Part shown: positions 16,401 through 24,594 of the stretch, piece by piece | How positions within the stretch are numbered: the stretch's first letter is position 1 | Layout of the letters: every line of letters begins with the position of its first letter | Source: Fibrella rubiginis | GTDB taxonomy: Bacteria > Bacteroidota > Bacteroidia > Cytophagales > Spirosomataceae | DNA length: 64,000 nt | Reading direction: 5' to 3' | Assembly (NCBI RefSeq): GCF_017353185.1 | Contig: NZ_JAFMYV010000012.1 | Coordinates: 124,001 to 188,000, forward strand | Notes under the pieces: generated by a model | Databases searched by the model: none | What the model was told of the DNA's origin: nothing | Seen by the model: the letters and a program-made list of their open reading frames with translations, nothing else | Program-made: the position numbers and the translations under genes

Positions 16401-17353
16401 TGTTTAGTTTGGTTTATTGCGTGTAACTGTTGAATGGCATCCAGCAGGCCTGCTACGCTGGATTCGTATTCGTCGATGGTGCCTAGGACTAAGCCCGCCG
16501 AAAGTGGACTATTCTCCTTTGTGGCCTGCACTAATGTCTGGTGCGTAATTTTCATTTGCCTAACCACACTGGACGGACTGGCTGTCTGAAGTAGCTTATA
16601 CGCTTCGGCTAATTGGGCAATTTCAGCAAGGCGTAGCTGTCGCTGTTCGCGGGTCAGACTATTTTTTTCACCGTTGTAAAAGAGACTTGCTGTACTGAGT
16701 TGCTGGGCCATGCCCGCCAGCCGGGTCGTCGCTACGTATTTGTCCAGGTCTTCTTTCAGAAAATCAAGCAATTGGTTAACTGGTTGTTCGCCATCAATAA
16801 TGGCTTTTCGCAGGGCTTCGTCTCGCTTCTGATCCAGTGCGAGTTTACCAACGATGCCCACTATGGTGCCAAGCGGACCAACGTAGCGAGCCGCGTCGTT
16901 GGTGCCATTGATAGCACTTAAGCTGACAAACGTCCCCTGTAGGGCTTTTAAACTGTTGGCCAACGATGCAGTATTGGTCTGAAACTGCTCAGGCGCTTTA
17001 TTACCCGACAAGGTTGACAACCGTTCGGCGTATGTGCCAAGCTGACGGAGAAGCCCCAGTCGGGCTTGAACAGCGCTCATACTGAAGGGGTCATCCATAA
17101 ATGGTGTTAATTGGCCATCGTGTTTTCTGCTTAATCGTTTTGTGGTATCATACGCTAATTCCTGAAAATATAGCCGACGCTCAAAAGCGTTTAGATCATT
17201 GTACAACGTAGCAATGGCCGCTGTGGCAACTGATGTGCTTTTCTGAAATCGCTCAATTGGTGCCGTAACATCCTGCTTACAGGATTGGGATCCAACTAAC
17301 ATACTGACCAGCACGAGCCAGTAGTAGGGCCGGAATGGGTGGGAGGTTATCAT
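16397..17353 (-). CDS. Helical lipoprotein, unknown, coupled to downstream coiled-coil protein
   Basis: 318-aa predicted lipoprotein: hydrophobic N-terminus with lipobox GSQSCKQD (Cys25). The rest is predicted mostly helical, rich in Leu/Ala/Gln and without Cys, with one hydrophobic glycine-rich segment (about residues 157-172, PLGTIVGIVGKLAL) that could insert into a membrane. It is the first gene of a two-gene unit with the small coiled-coil protein. No family recognised. The resemblance to pore-forming helical proteins is only compositional. Confidence 0.6.
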   Translation of the reverse strand: MITSHPFRPYYWLVLVSMLVGSQSCKQDVTAPIERFQKSTSVATAAIATLYNDLNAFERRLYFQELAYDTTKRLSRKHDGQLTPFMDDPFSMSAVQARLGLLRQLGTYAERLSTLSGNKAPEQFQTNTASLANSLKALQGTFVSLSAINGTNDAARYVGPLGTIVGIVGKLALDQKRDEALRKAIIDGEQPVNQLLDFLKEDLDKYVATTRLAGMAQQLSTASLFYNGEKNSLTREQRQLRLAEIAQLAEAYKLLQTASPSSVVRQMKITHQTLVQATKENSPLSAGLVLGTIDEYESSVAGLLDAIQQLHAINQTKQ

Positions 17354-17563
17354 GGCTAGTGTCGAATTCCTGATTCTGACAACTAAGGAAGACAGGAAGC
17401 CGAAACACTTCCAATTTTTGCGCTGTCGAGCCGAGTAAACGGCTTACAGGTAAAGCAAACGGTCATTGCAGACCGCCTCTCAGGGGATGGCTATGACCTT
17501 TTACCCACCGGATTACAGCCGGGACATTGAGGTGGCTTTACCCCAAAAACAGCCCGTTTTTCG

Positions 17564-17571
17564 TAAATTTG
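17564..17571 (+). promoter_or_regulatory. Candidate -7 element of trhO promoter
   Basis: TAAATTTG fits TAnnTTTG and lies 47 bp upstream of the chosen trhO ATG. It falls inside the upstream extension of the reading frame, which supports the downstream start. No clear TTG at the expected distance. Confidence 0.4.
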
Positions 17572-17593
17572 CCCTTCTAACCAAACTAAAATT

Positions 17594-17614
17594 CCCCCTT
17601 CGGGGGTTAGGGGG
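17594..17614 (+). promoter_or_regulatory. C5/G5 hairpin with alternative partners in trhO leader
   Basis: CCCCC at 17594-17598 can pair with GGGGG at 17602-17606 or with GGGGG at 17610-17614, the latter ending 4 bp before the ATG. Either hairpin would lie across the ribosome binding region. Confidence 0.35.
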
Positions 17615-17618
17615 CTAT

Positions 17619-18569
17619 ATGTACCGCGTTCTTCTTTATTACTGCTACACACCCATTGCTGACCCCGAAGCGTTTCGGGAGAAGCACCATCAGCTTTGCC
17701 TGCGGCTGAATCTGCTGGGGCGTATCATCGTGGCGCCCGAAGGCCTCAACGGCACTGTTTCGGGCCTGGCCGACGACTGCGACGCCTATATGGCCGCCGT
17801 CAAAGCCGACCCACGTTTTGATGCACTGGAGTTTAAAATCGACACCGCCGAAGAGCACGCGTTTCAGAAACTGCACGTGCGGGTGAAGCCCGAAATTGTT
17901 CATTCTGAATTACCCGTAGACCCGCTGGTGCAGACGGGTATTCACCTCGAACCCGCCGAATTCCGGGCGTTGAAAAACGACCCCGATGTAGTGCTCGTCG
18001 ACATGCGGTCGAACTATGAACATGGCATGGGCAAGTTTACCGGGGCAGTTACCTTTGATATGGAAAACCTGCGCGAACTGCCCGACCACGTGGCCGAAAT
18101 TGCGCACCTGAAAGACAAGAAAGTTATCACCTATTGCACGGGGGGCATCAAGTGCGAAAAGGCCTCGGCGTACCTGCTCTCACAGGGGTTTGAGAACGTA
18201 TACCAGCTACACGGCGGCATCATCAAATACGGTATTGAAGCCGAGGGCGAAGGGTTCGACGGGCAGTGCTACGTGTTCGACAATCGGCTGGCTGTTGACG
18301 TGAATAAGGTCAACCCCACTGTCATTTCCACCTGCCACCGCTGCGGTACACCCAGCACGCGCATGATCAACTGCGCCTCGCCCGCCTGCAACAACCACCT
18401 GGCCCTCTGCGAAGCCTGCGGTGACGCCCACGCGGGCACTTGTACCGACGCCTGCAAAGCCGACCCCCTCCTCCGCCCCTACGACGGTACCGGCTACTAC
18501 AGCAAAAAGCCCGTTGGCTACACGCCAGAACAGGGTTACAGAAGCCGGCAGCGGAGTAAAGCAGTATGA
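17619..18569 (+). CDS. trhO: tRNA uridine-34 hydroxylase (rhodanese-like TrhO)
   Basis: 316-aa rhodanese-domain protein of the YceA/TrhO family, which hydroxylates U34 of certain tRNAs to ho5U. N-terminal acylphosphatase-like part contains APEGLNGTVSG, the rhodanese domain contains VDMRSNYEHGMGKF, and the active-site Cys173 lies in CTGGIKCEKAS. The C-terminal region has a cysteine cluster (CHRCG, CASPAC, CEACGDAH, CTDAC) likely to bind zinc. The ATG at 17619 is preferred because the family begins with YRVLLYYCYTPI and a promoter element lies between it and the upstream GTG/ATG options. The TGA stop is the first base pairs of a palindrome. Confidence 0.92.
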   Translation: MYRVLLYYCYTPIADPEAFREKHHQLCLRLNLLGRIIVAPEGLNGTVSGLADDCDAYMAAVKADPRFDALEFKIDTAEEHAFQKLHVRVKPEIVHSELPVDPLVQTGIHLEPAEFRALKNDPDVVLVDMRSNYEHGMGKFTGAVTFDMENLRELPDHVAEIAHLKDKKVITYCTGGIKCEKASAYLLSQGFENVYQLHGGIIKYGIEAEGEGFDGQCYVFDNRLAVDVNKVNPTVISTCHRCGTPSTRMINCASPACNNHLALCEACGDAHAGTCTDACKADPLLRPYDGTGYYSKKPVGYTPEQGYRSRQRSKAV

Positions 18570-18681
18570 TTTGGGATTGTGGATTTGGGATTTCGGATTG
18601 GTTGCTTACGCCAGAGCAGATACTGGCGTAAGCAACCAATCCGAAATCCCCAACCGCGGCGGACCGCCCAAATCCCAAATC
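18568..18681. repeat. Word-repeat palindrome after trhO with unequal arms
   Basis: Left arm 18568-18614 and right arm 18623-18681, loop 8 nt. Arms are GGATTTGG/GGATTTC-type words with inner core GGTTGCTTACGCCAG. The right arm is 12 nt longer and carries a GC-rich internal segment (around CCGCGGCGGACCGCC, 18655-18669). The left arm begins inside the trhO stop codon. Confidence 0.8.
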
Positions 18682-18682
18682 A

Positions 18683-18722
18683 AAAAAGGCCTCACAATCC
18701 GTATGGAATGTGAGGCCTTTTT
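18683..18722 (+). terminator. Rho-independent terminator downstream of trhO
   Basis: Perfect 14-bp stem AAAAAGGCCTCACA at 18683-18696 with 18709-18722, 12-nt loop, ending in a T run. It follows directly on the word-repeat palindrome, so this gene end carries two hairpins in tandem. Confidence 0.85.
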
Positions 18723-18846
18723 GCATCGTGGGGGTGTAACTACCGCTTAATAACTATTGAGTTAGTTAAATTTTGTTAAGCAACAATCCAGAAATAGTTA
18801 CGTCAGTACATTTAGACACGCAACTCAACTCCTATTCCCTTTTTGT

Positions 18847-21690
18847 ATGAAACATCGCTTACTCCAACTGCTGATCTGGTGCTTTCTGTCAGGATCAGTT
18901 TTGGCCCAGACGGCCCCCTCCCGCTTCCAGTTGCAGGCCACCGTCACCGACACGCTGGGCGCTAAACTCAACGGCGCTACAGTGATGCTACAGACCGTAA
19001 AAGACTCTGTATTAAGCAACTACGGACGTACCAACGAAACCGGTCAATTTACGCTGAAAGGTATTCGGCGGGGTAACTATATCCTGAAAGTGACGTATGT
19101 GGGGATGATGCCCATCAACCAGAGCGTAACGCTGGAGACCGAGGCTAATGTAGACCTCGGCACGATTAAGCTGAAGCCCATTGCGAAGGAACTCTACGAA
19201 GTGGTGATCCGTACGGCGCGGGCACCGCTCACAATCCGGGGTGACACCGTTGAGTATAATGCGGCTTCGTTTAAGGTGCCGCCGGGATCTACCGTCGAGG
19301 ATTTATTGCGTAAGCTGCCGGGCGTGCTGGTAGACCGGGAAGGCAATATCCGGGCGCAGGGGCAGGAGGTGAAACGCGTAACGGTCGACGGCAAGCAGTT
19401 CTTTGGCGACGACCCGAAAATGGCCACCAAAAATTTGCAGGCCGAAGCCATTTCGAAGGTACAGGTGTTCAGCGGGCAGAGCGAAAAAGCCAAGCTCACG
19501 GGCGTCGACGATGGCAAGAAAGAGAAAACCATGAACCTGGAACTGAAGGAAGAATTCAAGAAGGGTGGTTTTGGCAAAATAACCGCCGGGGCCGGGCCGG
19601 CCACCAACCTCAGCGCCCGCGGCGAAGTACGGGGTAACTACAATAAATTCGACCAGAAACAGCAACTATCGGCCATTGGGCTGGCCAACAACACCAACCA
19701 GACGGGCTTATCATGGGCTGACTATCAAGACTTTAGAGGTAGCAACTCGTTTACGCGCAACGAAGATGCTGATTTTGGTTTTGGCGGTGGTGGGGGCTAT
19801 TATTTCTCCAGCAATGGCGACGAGGGTTTGTCTATTCCGGTCAACTGGGGTAGCCGGGGGGGTGGACTGTCGAACAACATGGCCGCGGGTGTCAACTACA
19901 ATTTCGACACGCCAAAGACTAAATTCAGCACCAGCTATTACGGTAGCAGTTCCACGTTTATAACCGAAACGCTGGCCGAGCGAAAGAACTTCCTGCAAAC
20001 CGGCTCGTTCACCACCCGCGACACGACTAACCAGCGAACGGGCAGCAACAGCCACCGACTGAGCCTGCGGTATGAGAAAAAACTCGACTCGCTCAACACA
20101 CTCGTGGTCATTCACAACAGCCGCCTTAACAACGGCACTCAGAATCTGCTCAACACCAGCGAACTGCTGCGTAACGACCTCATCCGCAGCACGTTCAGGC
20201 TGACCAATAATAATGGCAACAACCAGGCCTTTGCTATGGCCAATACAGCCCTCTACCGCCACAAGTTCAAGACCAAAGGCCGTAGTTTTGCGCTTAGCGC
20301 GGGCTATAACTACAACCAGAATGATGCCCTGCTGAACCTACAGGCCGATTTGCGCTTTTTCGATGCCACCACCGTCAACGAGCAACTGCGGCTTTTGCGC
20401 CAGCGCCAAACCACCAACAGTACCGTGGCCCAGTTCAAAGCCAGCGCACAGTACACCGAACCATTGTCGAAGAAACTGTCGCTGGAATCGTTCTACAATT
20501 TCAGCCTGCGCTACGACGAAGCCGACCGCGCCGTGCTGGACAAATCGACTGATCAACTCCTGCGGGTGGACTCGCTGAGCCGGTACTACACCAATAACTA
20601 CACCTACAACCGGGTGGGCACGGGCCTCCGCTACGCGTATAAGGGCATCAACGTTGGCGTAGGTGGGGCGGTGCAGCGCTTTGAACTGAACGGCGAATAT
20701 GCCACGGATAAGGCCAGTTTAAACCGTCAACGCCTGAACCGGGTGTTTACCACGGTGATCCCCAACGTGAGTGTTAACCTGGACCTGAAAAACAACAAGT
20801 ATGCCTACCTGGGCTATAACATGGATGTTCGGCTACCTTCACCGCAGGAACTGCAGCCCATTGTTGACAATAGTAATCCGCTCTACATTTCGCGGGGTAA
20901 TCCCAATCTGCTGCCCGCCCTGTCGCATAGTGTTTACACGGGCTTCAATTACTTCAACCCCGGCTCGTTTTTGAGCATGTATGGCGGGTTCAATTATTCG
21001 TACAACATTAACGAAGTGGTTTACGCCCAGACCGTTGACCCCCAAACGCTGATTACCAACACCATACCGCAAAACATTACGGGTGGACAAAACGGTGGTT
21101 TCAGTGCCAACGTGAGTTTTCCGATCAAAAAGACCAAGCTGACCATGGACGTTGGCGGTAACCTGAACTTAGGGCGGTCGTTTACGCCTATCAACGGCAT
21201 CCTGAACCAGACCAACGCCACCAACTACAACGTCCGGTTGTCAATAGCCCTGACGCCCGCCGAGTGGCTGGCGTTCTACGGTGGCACCAACATTGGTATT
21301 GGCAATACGCGTTACTCACTGAGTTCAGGGCAAAACCAACAACTCGTGACCAATAATTACAATGCCGAAGCCACCGTTAAGCTGCCCGGTCAGGTATTTA
21401 TCAGCTCGTCGTTCAACTACCAGCTGTACCGAAACAGCCGCTTTGCGTTCAACCAGGGCGTTCCCATCCTCAATTCGGCCATCTACCGGGTTGTTGGTAA
21501 GGCGAAGAAAATGGAGGTACGGTTATCATCCTTCGATCTGCTTAACCGCAACGTAGGCGTCAACCTCGATGCGGGGCAGAACTACGTCTCGCAGCAACGC
21601 ACCCGCACCCTGGCCCGGTATTTTTTGCTTAGCTTCACTTACAACATGCGGGGGGTAACGGCCAAAGTGCGCCGGAATGATGGCTGGTAG
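18847..21690 (+). CDS. Outer-membrane beta-barrel protein, TonB-dependent receptor-like
   Basis: 947-aa outer-membrane protein. Signal peptide ends near VLAQ (residue 20). Residues about 25-110 form a carboxypeptidase-regulatory-like beta domain (TDTLGAKLNGATVMLQ ... GQFTLKGIRRGNYILKVTYVGM). A plug-like domain follows (PPGSTVEDLLRKLPGVLVDREGNI), then a long barrel rich in aromatic/Asn/Gly strands ending LSFTYNMRG. This is the outer membrane beta-barrel family related to SusC but shorter and without a SusD neighbour. The next gene encodes a GLPGLI protein 45 bp downstream, a common pairing in Bacteroidota. Ligand unknown. Confidence 0.85.
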   Translation: MKHRLLQLLIWCFLSGSVLAQTAPSRFQLQATVTDTLGAKLNGATVMLQTVKDSVLSNYGRTNETGQFTLKGIRRGNYILKVTYVGMMPINQSVTLETEANVDLGTIKLKPIAKELYEVVIRTARAPLTIRGDTVEYNAASFKVPPGSTVEDLLRKLPGVLVDREGNIRAQGQEVKRVTVDGKQFFGDDPKMATKNLQAEAISKVQVFSGQSEKAKLTGVDDGKKEKTMNLELKEEFKKGGFGKITAGAGPATNLSARGEVRGNYNKFDQKQQLSAIGLANNTNQTGLSWADYQDFRGSNSFTRNEDADFGFGGGGGYYFSSNGDEGLSIPVNWGSRGGGLSNNMAAGVNYNFDTPKTKFSTSYYGSSSTFITETLAERKNFLQTGSFTTRDTTNQRTGSNSHRLSLRYEKKLDSLNTLVVIHNSRLNNGTQNLLNTSELLRNDLIRSTFRLTNNNGNNQAFAMANTALYRHKFKTKGRSFALSAGYNYNQNDALLNLQADLRFFDATTVNEQLRLLRQRQTTNSTVAQFKASAQYTEPLSKKLSLESFYNFSLRYDEADRAVLDKSTDQLLRVDSLSRYYTNNYTYNRVGTGLRYAYKGINVGVGGAVQRFELNGEYATDKASLNRQRLNRVFTTVIPNVSVNLDLKNNKYAYLGYNMDVRLPSPQELQPIVDNSNPLYISRGNPNLLPALSHSVYTGFNYFNPGSFLSMYGGFNYSYNINEVVYAQTVDPQTLITNTIPQNITGGQNGGFSANVSFPIKKTKLTMDVGGNLNLGRSFTPINGILNQTNATNYNVRLSIALTPAEWLAFYGGTNIGIGNTRYSLSSGQNQQLVTNNYNAEATVKLPGQVFISSSFNYQLYRNSRFAFNQGVPILNSAIYRVVGKAKKMEVRLSSFDLLNRNVGVNLDAGQNYVSQQRTRTLARYFLLSFTYNMRGVTAKVRRNDGW

Positions 21691-21735
21691 TCAGTGCGTT
21701 TCACCTCTGATTTAAGACTAATCGACTTTCCTTTT

Positions 21736-22548
21736 ATGCTCATGCGTCTATTTGCTCAACACATCCTCCTAAGCTGCCTGCTGACGCTGTCGGCCCTGGC
21801 ACAAACACCCCCCGCTGCCACTACCGCCGTGCCGCCGGCGGCCAATGCCGCCCCGATCACCGAGGGGGTGGTGCACTACGAACGGCGGGCTTTCTGGCCC
21901 AAAATCTATGCCCGGATGACGTACCTGAGCCAGGAACAGAAAGACCGGATTGCCAACCTGACTCGCAATTTCACGCAGCAAAAGATCAAGATGAACCTGA
22001 CGTTTTCGGGTACGCAGAGCCTGTATACCCACGGCTCGGAATCGGCGGAGTACGAAGATTTTGATTTTAAGGGGCGTAATGAAGAACTAGTTTTTTACCG
22101 TGACTTTGATAAAGAACGCCTGCTCGACATTGAAGAGACCCTGGGCAAAACGTACATTGTGTCTGACTCATTACGGCTTCCCTCCTGGAAAATCGGCAAC
22201 CAGATACGTGAGATTGCCGGGCACCTGTGCATGAAGGCCACCACCTCAGATCCCATCCGCAGTCAGTCGATTACAGCCTGGTTTGCGCAGGACATTCCCG
22301 TACCCGCCGGTCCCGAAAAGTATTGCGGATTGCCGGGACTCATTCTGGAACTGGACATCAACGACGGCGACGTGATCATTGAAGCCATGAGCATCGACGC
22401 CAAACCGGTAGCCGACGTGCTGAAGCCACCCAAGGTGAAGGCAAAAACCAAGCGTACCACTCAGGCTGAGTTCGACAAACTGCTGAAAAACCACATCGCC
22501 GAGCAGATGAAAGAACAGCAAAACCCGTATTGGAGTATTCGCTATTAG
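21736..22548 (+). CDS. GLPGLI family secreted protein
   Basis: 270-aa protein with a signal peptide (RLFAQHILLSCLLTLSALAQ). It contains the family-defining hexapeptide GLPGLI in KYCGLPGLILELDINDG, preceded by the W-F/ID pattern (TAWFAQDIPVPAGP). GLPGLI proteins are found next to TonB-type receptors in Bacteroidota and are of unknown biochemical function. Start at ATG 21736 or 21742; the longer frame from 21694 uses GTG and has no signal-like sequence. Probably in one operon with the upstream barrel. Confidence 0.85.
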   Translation: MLMRLFAQHILLSCLLTLSALAQTPPAATTAVPPAANAAPITEGVVHYERRAFWPKIYARMTYLSQEQKDRIANLTRNFTQQKIKMNLTFSGTQSLYTHGSESAEYEDFDFKGRNEELVFYRDFDKERLLDIEETLGKTYIVSDSLRLPSWKIGNQIREIAGHLCMKATTSDPIRSQSITAWFAQDIPVPAGPEKYCGLPGLILELDINDGDVIIEAMSIDAKPVADVLKPPKVKAKTKRTTQAEFDKLLKNHIAEQMKEQQNPYWSIRY

Positions 22549-22684
22549 CCTTAAGCGATAGTCATGGGATGGTTCGCCGGGTATAGATTGCTGACGCTAT
22601 AGTGCCAGGATGTCAGCAGCAAGTATCCGGCGGATCATCCAGCTTGACCACTCATTACTGAAAAAATAGTCATTTTTCTTTTCT

Positions 22685-22704
22685 AAATGAATTTTTATTC
22701 ACTT
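22685..22704. promoter_or_regulatory. Putative TetR operator, upstream of tetR-type gene
   Basis: AAATGAATTTTTATTCACTT contains the inverted repeat TGAAT-N4-ATTCA and abuts the -7 element at 22704-22711. A 16/20 match lies in front of the SDR gene at 23357-23376. Its position over the promoter suggests autorepression. Confidence 0.5.
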
Positions 22705-22711
22705 ACCTTTG
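22704..22711 (+). promoter_or_regulatory. -7 element of tetR-type gene
   Basis: TACCTTTG matches TAnnTTTG and lies 21 bp before the ATG at 22733. It overlaps the last base of the putative operator. Confidence 0.5.
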
Positions 22712-22732
22712 TCCCATCAATCAAGAATACGA

Positions 22733-23311
22733 ATGCGGACGAAAGACGAAGGGAAAGAAAGTCAGATCCTGGAAGCGGCCCTACGGCTTATTACTCAAAC
22801 TGGACTGGCAGGCCTGAAAATGGCTGATTTAGCCAGGGAGGCAGGCGTAGCTACCGGCACGGTATACATCTACTTCATCGACAAAACCGCGCTGATCAGC
22901 CGTTTGTATATTTACCTGATACGCACCGCCTGGCGTGATCTTACGTCCGGTGTAGCGGCAAGCGACCCGGTGCGTATTCAAGTGCAGAAGATTGCTCACA
23001 ACTACCTGACAGAGAATATAGAGAGACCCGAAATTGGTGCTTTTTTTGAACAATACTACCGATCTCCCTTCTACACAAAAGCCGATAATATACTGACCGA
23101 GGAAAACACCGCGCTGCAACCAATCTACGACGTGATTGCCCGCGGCCAGGCCGAGACAGTCATCAAAGACGTGGCACCCGACCTACTGGTCACGCTTGTT
23201 TGCGGGATGCTCAATGAGGCAGCCAAACTATCGCTGTATACGGGGGAAGCCTTTACCAAGGCAGATTGGGAAGCCACATTTTCGGTCCTCTGGGACGGGA
23301 TTAAACGATAA
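22733..23311 (+). CDS. TetR/AcrR family transcriptional regulator
   Basis: 192-aa repressor. N-terminal helix-turn-helix: ILEAALRLITQTGLAGLKMADLAREAGVATGTVYIYF, with the typical G-TVY-Y-F signature, followed by an all-helical ligand-binding domain. Start taken at the ATG at 22733 because the upstream TTG (22709) lies in the promoter. It precedes an SDR gene, and similar 20-bp palindromes lie in front of both genes, so it probably represses itself and the SDR. Inducer unknown. Confidence 0.85.
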   Translation: MRTKDEGKESQILEAALRLITQTGLAGLKMADLAREAGVATGTVYIYFIDKTALISRLYIYLIRTAWRDLTSGVAASDPVRIQVQKIAHNYLTENIERPEIGAFFEQYYRSPFYTKADNILTEENTALQPIYDVIARGQAETVIKDVAPDLLVTLVCGMLNEAAKLSLYTGEAFTKADWEATFSVLWDGIKR

Positions 23312-23356
23312 TGCGTTTGGGGGAACTGACTACTTGTAGCCCTTTTTTTACCTTTT

Positions 23357-23376
23357 AAATGAATAAATAATCACTT
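23357..23376. promoter_or_regulatory. Putative TetR operator, upstream of SDR gene
   Basis: AAATGAATAAATAATCACTT, 16 of 20 bases identical to the copy before the tetR-type gene, with imperfect dyad TGAAT-N4-AATCA. It ends 5 bp before the SDR ATG. Confidence 0.45.
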
Positions 23377-23381
23377 TAGCC

Positions 23382-24236
23382 ATGACTAAAACTGTTTTAA
23401 TCACCGGCACATCGTCGGGCATTGGCCGGGCAACCGCCACTTATTTCGCTCAGCAGGGCTGGAACGTTGCCGCCACGATGCGTTCGCCACAAAAAGAAAG
23501 TGAACTGGGTAGCGCTTCGCTGACCGCGCTGCCCAATGTGAAACTATTTCGGCTCGACGTGATGGACGCCGACTCCATTCGGCAAACCGTGGCAGACGCT
23601 ATCTCCGCCTTTGGGGGTATCGACGTTCTTATTAACAACGCGGGCTATGGGGCCGTGGGCCCGTTTGAAGCAGCCACATCCGAACAGGTGCAGCGACAAT
23701 TCGACACCAATGTTTTTGGCGTGATGAACGTAATCCGTGCCATTCTGCCTTACTTCCGCCAGAAGCGAGAGGGCACCATTTTAACCGTCACGTCGATGGG
23801 TGGGCTGATTACTTTTCCCATCTATAGCATTTACCACGGCACGAAATGGGCCGTTGAAGGCTTTACCGAAGCGCTGTCATTTGAGTTGAAACCGTTTAAC
23901 ATCCGCATCAAAAATATTGAGCCGGGGGCCATCAAAACCGACTTTTATGACCGCTCGCAGGATGTGCTCACCAAGCCCGGCTTAACCGACTACGACGAGT
24001 ATGTTCGGGTGGCGATGGCTAACTCGCAGAAAGCGGGTGCCAACGCGCCTGGACCGGAGGTGGTTGCCAAAACACTTTTTAAGGCCGCCAATGACCCTTC
24101 TGACCGCATGCGCTACGTGAGCGGTAATAGCCAGACGGGTATGCTACTGTTGCTGCGGCGCCTGTTGCCGCTCACGTGGTTTCACGGCATCGTGAAGCGT
24201 GTCGTCGAGAAAGGATACCGTTCCACGATGGGGTGA
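23382..24236 (+). CDS. Short-chain dehydrogenase/reductase (SDR)
   Basis: 284-aa classical SDR. TGTSSGIGRA gives the TGxxxGxG cofactor loop, NNAGYGAVG the NNAG motif, and the active site is S in VTSMGG with YHGTK (Y-x3-K). The TMRSP segment after the second strand favours NADP(H). The C-terminus (LLRRLLPLTWFHGIVKRVVEKGYR) is extended and partly amphipathic. Located 70 bp after the TetR gene and probably controlled by it. Substrate unknown. Confidence 0.85.
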   Translation: MTKTVLITGTSSGIGRATATYFAQQGWNVAATMRSPQKESELGSASLTALPNVKLFRLDVMDADSIRQTVADAISAFGGIDVLINNAGYGAVGPFEAATSEQVQRQFDTNVFGVMNVIRAILPYFRQKREGTILTVTSMGGLITFPIYSIYHGTKWAVEGFTEALSFELKPFNIRIKNIEPGAIKTDFYDRSQDVLTKPGLTDYDEYVRVAMANSQKAGANAPGPEVVAKTLFKAANDPSDRMRYVSGNSQTGMLLLLRRLLPLTWFHGIVKRVVEKGYRSTMG

Positions 24237-24594
24237 GAAGTAGACACTATAGTGATTTACAGACATTCGGGAGGTTTTTGTAGTCACTGGTATGCCGATG
24301 TCCGCTAGGCTCCGGTCAGTTTCCATGAGCTGTTTACAGGCGTGCCTACTGCGGACCCTGACATTGGTAAATATGGACTGATAGACCTGGTTGATGCGGT
24401 TGTAGTCGCAGCTGTCTGAAAAAGGCTGAAACCCGAACTGGTCAGGGGGGTGTCGAACCCCATGATTCGTTTCTGCTGCTGCCTGGCAAGGATTTTCTGG
24501 AAGTCAACTGGCCTGATAATCGTTTGTGGCGTCAATTGAGTAAATGTCAGCCCCCCGGCGACTCTACGGTTTACTGAACCTTGTCGACCCGTCT
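24237..24594. other. Intergenic region without convincing gene
   Basis: 358 bp between the SDR and the DUF6786-like lipoprotein. Short frames exist on both strands but none has a start, length or motif that supports a gene; plus-strand fragments reading LFTGVPTADPDIGKYGLIDLVD and later a shifted frame could be remnants of a decayed gene. No hairpin, tRNA or word-repeat palindrome seen. Confidence 0.5.

Noticed and set aside
18421..18750. Open frame over the palindrome and terminator after trhO
   Set aside because: It consists of antisense or shifted trhO sequence and repeat words and has no protein-like features.
24305..24535. 76-codon minus-strand frame
   Set aside because: Low-complexity Ser/Thr translation, no start context and no motif; the plus strand shows only possible remnants.
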